Positions 56,800-64,000 of a stretch of DNA of 64,000 nt are shown here, in pieces. The stretch lies in contig CM052355.1 in NCBI GenBank assembly GCA_028551475.1, forward strand, positions 5,952,001 through 6,016,000. The letters run 5' to 3'. The stretch comes from Casuarina equisetifolia. Its lineage: Eukaryota > Streptophyta > Magnoliopsida > Fagales > Casuarinaceae. Each line of letters begins with the position of its first letter. The stretch's first letter is position 1. Under the pieces are notes generated by a model, which was not told the DNA's origin, ran no database searches, and worked only from the letters and a program-made list of their open reading frames with translations. The position numbers and the translations under genes were made by a program.

Positions 56800-57290
56800 A
56801 GTTCACAGGTGTCGTAGATTGAGTAGTGAGTTTCACTCAAAGTACAGAGGAGATGTTAGGCTAAATAAACATAATAACACTATCCAAAAAAAAGAATCAC
56901 ATTTGCCAAGATTCAAACCTGAAACCTCACTCTAATACCAATTGTTAAGATTGTCAAATACTATTAGGCCAAAAGTTATAATTAATAGCTGAAGTGTTAC
57001 TTTATTATAATAACACTCCCACACTAGCTATGCTAACCACTTAGGCTTGGATAGTTGGGCTAGCCCATGGGGTCCCTCCACACTAGGTCTACTTGGACCC
57101 CTCTTTATAGCTAACTCTTGGTTATACAAAGTCTCACACTAAACAATGGGTAGTCATAAAGTGTTGCATTTGGCTATGTGCCACATGCCACATGTTGACC
57201 AATTAGTCTAATTCAATTACAAGGGAAATGTTGAGCTATTAAACATAATACTCACCTTTTTATCCTAAACATAGGAGAACATCACAAAAA
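56800..57290 (-). mobile_element. TRIM-like or LTR-derived remnant
   Basis: On the minus strand an LTR-like segment (57260 down to about 56945) ends just before ATTGGTATTAGAG, which resembles a tRNA-Met PBS. A short internal part follows, and then sequence near 56870-56830 resembling the start of the LTR (TATTATGTTTAGC-TAACAT against TATTATGTTTAATAGCTCAACAT). The total length is below 0.5 kb with no coding domain, the plan of a terminal-repeat retrotransposon in miniature. The second LTR is incomplete. Confidence 0.45.
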
Positions 57291-57299
57291 TCTTTGTCA

Positions 57300-58750
57300 A
57301 TAAGCAAAGAGGTGGAGTATTACACTTAAATTATTAATAAACTCCTTAATAATGTATGATGACTCCATATTATTTATTTAATAGTTCTTTTATTAAAAAA
57401 AGTTTCATACTTTCTTATACATATTTCAAGAAAATAAGTGACGTTTTATAAAGGAAAAAGATCTAAAAGGAAGAAATGTATAACTACTCGATTACTACAA
57501 TAAGCGTTTTAAAACAAAGAAGTTCGAGTCTTCGAAGTTTCACTAATTTCTTCTATAGATTTCGCAAATTATATTTCTCAAATGAAAATCACAATCGAAA
57601 CACTTTTCAATTGTCGTGCATTAACAAAATTTTAAAATCAGAAAAAAATACTGTATTAAAATGCTGATCAAACATTCCCTTTGACATTTCTTCCATGCAC
57701 TTATTAAGCTTCTTCTGCCCAAAAAGAAAAGGTATTTTTTATTCACTATAGTAGTGAGGCTGCTCACTTGAATTAACCGACTTGTTTTTGGTGTCTGGGC
57801 TTGTTCTCACCTTAATGAACACGTTTGGAGAAGCCATGCAAAACAAAGTGCTAGTAAATAAAGGGATTGAGGCAGATCTCTTGACCGTTTCGAGGACATT
57901 AGTATTCATTCATATTACTCTTCAACATCGTAATGAAATTTCGACGATTTGTACTTTAAAAACCTTAAAATGGCACCAATCGTTATGCTTATGCCTTCCG
58001 CTCTGGTCTACATCTCTACTTCCAATCTCGTTGATTTCGCTAGCCAAAAAGAATTCGCGGCAGAACAAAACACACACCCATCTTGTACAGAAACAGACCA
58101 ACGAAGAGGAGACATAGTACAATAGATATATAAAACAGATTCCCTCAGGACCCTTCATCTCCAATAATAGATTTCTAGTTTTCCCAACAGTCAAAATTTA
58201 CAATTTGAGAAGAGCATGGCATTGTTATCAACTTTACTTCCTATTAATGGATGCATCTTGGCATACCACAACATTTACAGGTTCTTTAGTCATCTACGGT
58301 GACCAATAAAGATGGGCTTTTTAGAAAAGATGAAAGTTGAAGCTTCACAAAACATCAAAGGTTGTCAGCTCTGGGAAATTCGCAGTTTCGTTCTGTAGCA
58401 GGTGGCAAAAGTGAAGACCTGCAAAATAACGAGAAAAAGAAAAGGAAATCTTGTATGGCACCTGTCAAGCCAAAAAAAGAAAAATGTCAGAGACCCCACA
58501 TCCTCAAAGAGTGTTGGAGAAAGGCTTTTTTCTGCATCCATTGATTATGGAGATTAAGTAATAGCTAATGCACGAAACTGCTTAATGAATCATGATACAT
58601 TTACCATCATGACATGTCCTAGAATTAAAGCTATAACAATGTGTGTTTCTACAGGTTACACATTGCAAAATACAACCATACCTAGTTTTGGCGTTGGCTT
58701 CCTTCATCTACCCTCCCTTTGAAAGTTATTTACACTTCATTTTACAGCTG
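57300..58750. repeat. Partner arm of the inverted duplication
   Basis: Reverse complement of 20230-21540 plus 14331-14521, uninterrupted here, and therefore proof that the copia at 14522-20229 is an insertion. I recognise no protein in its open frames (57782-58117 plus, 57922-58194 minus). Confidence 0.78.
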
Positions 58751-59727
58751 AAAATATATATCATTATTGTTCAACGAAGCCCCATTTCCCAGGACAGGTA
58801 CTACACGTTTAACTATTGAAAACTGTGAAGCTGTTGGAAGGAAGGTTTTAAGAGATCAACTCATACATAGAAAATATCATGGAGTTGAGTATTGCTTGCC
58901 AAACGAAAGGAAACTAACGGTTGTGTGCCATGAGGAAGTGCGGCTACATTGGAATCACAGCTTGGAATTTTCCCATCTTCACTTTTCTCCCCTATTCAAG
59001 ATCGCTTCCAGTTTTTAAATATCCGTTGATAGACTAAGGCGAGGACGATTAAGATCCAGATGAGTTCTTACAATCTAAATGGATAAACCTTCAAGTCTTG
59101 ATTTGTCTCGCACTCAACTCATATAAGGTAAGTCAGGTACTAAAAAAATCCTAAAATTTTCTGTCTTAGGCCTCATCCAGGAGATAAGATGGATCAAACC
59201 AGTTCATTCCACTGGTATTCGTCAACCAACTCACACCAGCAAGCATTGAAAAAGTTATGAATAATATGTAGACCGAAATAAGTTTCACTTTCCAGCAGAA
59301 TACACATGATAAAGGGCCATAAGGGAGAATAAAGAGTGACATTAAATTAGCAAAAATTTCCATGTGGTCAGAGGCAGTGTTAACTAACTTCATTGTTTTT
59401 CTATTGTACCTCCGTGCATAATGCCTATCAATATCTATTGTTTAGGATCCTGACATACCAACAAAACTAAAACTCTGATACAAATAAAGAAATAAAAGCC
59501 TGAAATTAGCTGTAAGTATCACAATTTAGCACTCACCTTTAGAATAACTGGCTCCTGAACTCTCAGTATCAATGCAGTCACGTCACGATAACTTTCGCCA
59601 TTGAATTTCACTAAATTGTCTGCTTGCCCATTTGAATTAAAGCACAACATGAAACAAAATGCAGGATAACGATCATCACCCCAAGCAGATCCAGAATAAG
59701 ATAGCCTGCAGCTTCTTCCATGTAATT
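58751..59727. other. Region downstream of SIZ1
   Basis: Lies just beyond the SIZ1 stop codon on the minus strand, so part is probably its 3' untranslated region; a splice-donor-like GTGAGT occurs near 59537. The plus-strand open frame at 58767-59018 and minus frames at 59166-59393 and 59519-59731 have no recognisable domain. Confidence 0.4.
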
Positions 59728-62700
59728 TCAATAAAGACCAAGTTTAGCTACAGGGTCTGAATCTACTGGGAGAGATGTCCTTTGTCTCACAGTCCGTGGT
59801 TGGCGACGATAAGAGAAAGGGCCACCTGAAAATTTCCTAATATTTGTCCCCTCAGACCTAGCTTCCTCATTCATATCTGTATTTGTAGCAGCTGCAAAAG
59901 ACAAACAAAACTTAAAAGCGCCCGACAGACTACTAATAAGTACACAATCTAAACTAGATGAGGTTGCTAGAACAATACCTTGTCCCTTAGTTAAACAAAA
60001 ATGCTTTATCGGGTGAAAATAGGCCTATCATTAGATTAGTTTACCATAGTCTCAAAGAACTAGAATATATTCCTTGGAAACTTAAGAGCAGCTATTCTAG
60101 CCTATAGTTTTACAAAGGAAAAGCTGGCCTATTATGCTACCCAAAAAGGGAGCTGAACCCCAATCTAAGATATGCAACCTCGTCCACCAAAAAGCATAAT
60201 GTTACTGTGTAATCTGATCTGGAACCTCTGAAATTGATTCATTTGTTCGCAGAAACTGAAGTAAATGACTGGTGTCGGTTATAACATCTTTTTATGCACA
60301 CTAACATGACACAGACATTTAATAACAAGGGAAGAAATTTTATCATTAAGTTATTGTCATCAAAGTGAGATGCAGGGCACAACATTTACAACCTCTAAAA
60401 TGTAGCACAAGCAAATATAACTTTGCATTGTAAAAGATTTATAATAATTTAACATCAGTTTCAATATTAGTTCATGCCCCTTGAGAACTCAAAATAGAGT
60501 TTTTGACTGTAAGTGAATAACTGTAAGGGAGAGAAGGCTTAACGACTAAGATCTACATTTGAGAAGAATTAAATCAAATGAAACATAAATGTATAAATAT
60601 TGGTAGAAAAATACAGCACTCACTAGACCAAGGTTTCTACCTTCGTTTGCTCCATTAGGGTTTATGAAATCTGGCTCATTTGTTGCTGCAGCCAACACAT
60701 GAGCCCCAAAATCACTGTGAACACTTCCACCGTTGCTTCCAACCCGAAGAGATATCCAATCCTCAAAACTGCCAGGAGGCTGTTGTCCCATGATAGACTG
60801 CTCCAACATATCAGCTGGCTGAGTTGGCAGGAAACTTTCCATTGAGGGCTCCCCGCCTACAAATTCCAAGGGATTATCAACCAGGCCATCATCAATTCTA
60901 CTGTTGGCATTAAAAAGAAGTACTTCGAATCTTACCACCAGAATTTAAAGTTAACCTTGAAGTTTGTGCTTTACCATTTATCTGTGCTAGTATAGAGTCT
61001 GAAGTATGTTCCAAGTCAACAAATTCATCTGCACCCGGGCCAAATAGTTGGAAAGCAGGACCTGCTTGACTACCCAGTGAATATGGCCAGGGAGACATTC
61101 CACTTTCACTGCCAATGCCATTAAAGACACCCAAACGATTAGGATATGGATCTTCTACAAATGAGTCCGTAATGCTGGGAAGAGCAGAGAGAGAGGACAC
61201 GTGATCCTTCTCTCCTTCTGAATCACTAATAACTATAATGTCTGCATCCTCCTCTAATGCATGACAACCATTTAGAATTCCGAAAGCCGGGGGAGAATGA
61301 TGGGGAATTGAAATGATCCCATTTTCATCATGAATAGCTAAATTAATAGGCCCACCACAGTCCTGATTACCATGTTCTTCAAGATTATCTTCCAGCTTCA
61401 TCTGGGTTAAGGATTCCAAATGTGATGTAGCTTCATCTTTATCACTATATATAGAATCACCAGGGAAATGCCACTCTTCAAGATCGCTAAACTCACCCCC
61501 AGTTTTTGCACTCCAAGAACCATCAGACTTGATATTAATCTCTGTTATGTCTTCTCCACAGTGCCTCATCTGTCCCAAATAAACAAGAAATACTATTTCG
61601 TGATTCATTAAAAAAAAAAAAAAAGAGCCTACTCAAGATATCATCTGAAAGAACTACCATTGCTGTAATGCGGTTGAAATATGGGTCAATGATGATATCC
61701 TTGAAGGAGTAGTTTTTGAGGCAAATGGGACATTGCCACTGCAACAACAGTTAATTAGTAGGTCATATTTACATATGTTTAAATAAGAAAGAAAACCGAG
61801 ATAATCAAAGACAATGGAAAATCAAAACACCTTCCTAGAGCGTTGGTTTAGCTCCACAAAAATTTCAAAATCAAAACAGCCCATGTGAGCACAAGGTTTG
61901 AATCTAGCAGCTACCTTCATTCTAGAGCCACTCATCTGCCAATTAAATGTTGACAGAAAAATAATTAATGACCTCGAAAATAAACAATTGCTACATAAAT
62001 CACTTCATGGGTGCTTTTCAAAAAGCCAGAAGAAACACCAATAGTCATCTTTGACCAGCTTTATGAAACATAATTGCATTAGCCTGAAAACAGTATGCTA
62101 ATGGACTGTGCATCAAGATCATATTAGTATTTAAGACGATAAATTACTAATTATGCAACAGTTGAGACCCTCTTTTATGCAGGAGGATGTGCAGTTCTTA
62201 GCAAGCAGATATTAGTTTGTGCAACAAAAAGATTTTGACATCTTTCTAGCTAATGAGCATGCTTTTCCTTTCCTTTTTTTTTCTGAGCTTTAGCTGACAT
62301 AAATGTAACAGGTCAGTAACTTAACTTCACAAACAGGACAATCCAAACAATCTAGGATACTTGGACTACTGAAGCAATGATAAGAATAGCTTTAACAACA
62401 TTATAGCTGCCCAAGTCAGATACACTTTTCATATACATGGCTTGTGACAAAACTCACCTGAGAATGACAGGGAACCCAAGATCGGAGTATAGGTCACAAT
62501 GTGTCTTAAGGTCCTAGTTGCAGTTTCTAGATACATGAAACCCCACCTTACACCTCCAACGACAAGTTGAGTTCTATTCCTTTCACATTATCATGCCCTT
62601 ATTTTGAAATTAGACCACAGCTAAAATGAGTCAGCCTGTGCTTGCTAAGTCCACTGCCACTCAAATCAGAATATATACTACTTTACAGGCACTAAGAGAT

Positions 62701-63922
62701 ATAAGAGCTTTTTCAAGTCTTGTGAGGTCGTTTCCACAACTCAATGAACAAGCTTTGATTCTTTCATAGGGATTCCGTGGAAAGTTTGAAACAAGTGGGA
62801 TTCTTTTTGGGAGATTGGATGCAGATACTGATTCACAAACCGTACATGTACAGAATGAAAACTTCATTTTTTGATTCTACAAACTTTTTTATGAAAGCCT
62901 TTCATTTGCTTCTGTTTGATGGAAGTTTTCTTTTCCTAGAATGTATCCTAATTCTTACCATAATTCTTCTTCTGATGATTGATTCAATCTCAGATCAAAG
63001 TGATATACCTTGGTTATATTTCATCTCTTCAACAAGTTAATAGTGAGCATAATGGCAATATTGTTCTGATGGAGAAGAAACAATTTTTCAGGAAATTTCA
63101 AAAGGAAAAATTTCAGTAGAAGTGTGGTATGTCAGGTTGAAAAATGTTAAAAATGGACGTGGAGGGAGAATTTTAATATATGGAGTCAAAGAAGTCATGA
63201 GAACAATCGATCTAGCAAAGGCAGTAAGAAATCAACAGTTTAGAACCACAATGCCCCCCATTTTCTCCCCAAATCATGAGTAAATCACAGGAGCAAAATC
63301 TTTCCTACTACAAATGTATACTTGACACCAATCCCTGGTTAAAGATGGTTTAAGGACCTTCCATACCACAACCTTGAAGGCATTCTAGGGTCCCAAAATA
63401 GAACATCGGATAGAGTCCCAAAACTAGAATTGAAAATCAAACAGTCGCAAAATTAAAAAAGAAAACCAGACAAGTTCATGGCTTGCTACATCTGTCCAAT
63501 ACCAAGTGAGTAATCTAGCACAACCTACAAAACTGGTCTTGACAAGAACTTTATAAAGAGAAAAACATGCTTGATTGCACAAAATTTGGATTAGCCAACA
63601 AGCATTCACTACATCCACATAAATATGCTTTCACTGCAAAATTGTAATCTGATAAAAAAAAAAATGCATACTACAATTGCAAATACTCACAACCTAGCAC
63701 GTAGAATGGTCAAACAGCACAAATCAAAGACAGAATGAGTAGTAACCATTAATCACTTACTGGACAGCGGAGATTAACAGTAACTGAATCAGCAACGACT
63801 TCTATATCACTATCAGTGTCTTCACTTTCTGTGGCAACCCTACCCCCAATGCGACGACAAACTCGTGCAAGTGCATCCTCAAAATTCTCACCATCTGCTT
63901 CTTTGGGAATCAAGTTAAGAAC
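59728..63922 (-). CDS. SIZ1: E3 SUMO-protein ligase SIZ1, 3' half, apparent frameshift
   Basis: Exons inferred on the minus strand: 63761-63922, 61831-61935, 61658-61738, 60641-61569 and 59728-59891 (TGA at 59728-59730), all with GT..AG borders. Residues in order: [11 protein letters not shown] and [19 protein letters not shown]; then [20 protein letters not shown]; then [20 protein letters not shown], which together form the SP-RING zinc site (Cys, C-x-H-x2-C, CPIC). After this come the acidic SUMO-interacting-like [24 protein letters not shown] and a C terminus ending [11 protein letters not shown]1 is the nuclear ligase that transfers SUMO from the E2 to targets in phosphate, cold, ABA and flowering responses. 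The SAP, PHD and PINIT exons lie beyond 64000. Exon 60641-61569 needs a one-base correction at the A5 run 60912-60916 to stay open. Confidence 0.9.
61658..61738 (-). CDS. SIZ1: SIZ1 SP-RING exon
   Basis: 27 codons bounded by TTGCAG and GTAGTT splice sites. Contains the CPIC zinc-ligand pair and the DPYFNRIT segment that contacts the E2 in this family. Comparison with 10842-10922, where CPIC is CPIS, shows this is the intact copy. Confidence 0.92.
61936..63760 (-). other. Long SIZ1 intron
   Basis: 1825 bp intron with GT at 63759-63760 and AG just above 61935. This intron is the main sequence shared by the two pseudogene copies (11101-13060 and 34460-36290). No nested gene seen. Confidence 0.85.
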
Positions 63923-64000
63923 CTTAGAATCAATTGAAAAAGAAAAAGAAAGTAAACTTAGTTAAACATCACTTAAAAAAAATATTAAGAAGAAAGAAAG

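Larger units (their letters stand above)
50641..56800 (+). repeat. Family E unit 2 (E2)
   Basis: Tandem copy of E1 without the copia, longer because of the expanded array. The E1/E2 junction sequence at 50560-50640 reappears at 56730-56800 (ATGGAAAGGC-ACAAAACCTT). The open frame at 51214-51651 is Ser/Phe-rich and low complexity and is not conserved in E1, so I do not call a gene. Confidence 0.83.

Noticed and set aside
60901..60935. A 35-base intron in SIZ1 from GTAAG to AACAG
   Set aside because: It would fix the frame, but it is shorter than plant introns normally are, and the bases inside read as part of the conserved protein once a single homopolymer base is removed.

Overview
This is a TE-dense plant nuclear window. 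The evidence is intron-bearing SIZ1-type SUMO ligase exons, plant aquaporin (PIP and NIP) gene fragments, Ty1/copia and Ty3/gypsy retrotransposons with tRNA-Met primer sites, tRNA-derived SINEs and AT-rich spacers. It looks like a woody eudicot; grapevine is a low-confidence guess. No bacterial, organellar or viral block was seen.

The only substantial host gene is at the right edge (59728-63922, minus strand): the 3' half of an E3 SUMO ligase SIZ1, including the SP-RING. Its 5' exons lie beyond the window. It carries an apparent one-base frameshift at 60912-60916. Two broken genomic copies of the same gene, introns included, lie at 2734-13065 (copy A) and 34460-36295 (copy B). Both run directly into the same reverse-strand gypsy integrase fragment and the same A-rich tail, so they descend from one already chimeric pseudogene.

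Layout: 1-480, end of a long non-coding repeat family (family E); 695-2733, repeat R1 split by an insertion holding a GC-rich island; 2734-14330, SIZ1 copy A, split by a ~1.76 kb solo LTR (2866-10268) that is itself split by a gypsy chromovirus (3423-9058); 14331-21540, an inverted-duplicated segment split by a copia element (14522-20229); 21553-24330, R1 copy, minisatellite and inverted family E piece; 24600-26835, SINE-like sequence and PIP aquaporin pseudogene pieces; 27577-33763, a decayed copia element with an insertion inside its 5' LTR; 34460-37710, SIZ1 copy B; 37730-39480, copia gag remnants; 39687-41752, a ~2.07 kb near-perfect palindrome with a captured NIP aquaporin segment; 42512-56800, two tandem family E units, the first split by a copia element (43193-48715) and the second containing a SINE and an array of eight ~480 bp repeats; 56800-57290, a TRIM-like remnant; 57300-58750, the partner of the inverted duplication; 59728-64000, SIZ1.

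The most unusual item is the palindrome. It looks like a gene-capturing (Pack-MULE-like) element. Its arms each hold a TATA box facing the centre. The centre holds a NIP exon whose reading continues correctly across a 76 bp GT..AG intron into the next exon. It shares a subterminal motif with family E, which also lies beside the PIP aquaporin pseudogene. Superfamily assignment is inference, because no transposase gene and no clear target-site duplication were found for it.
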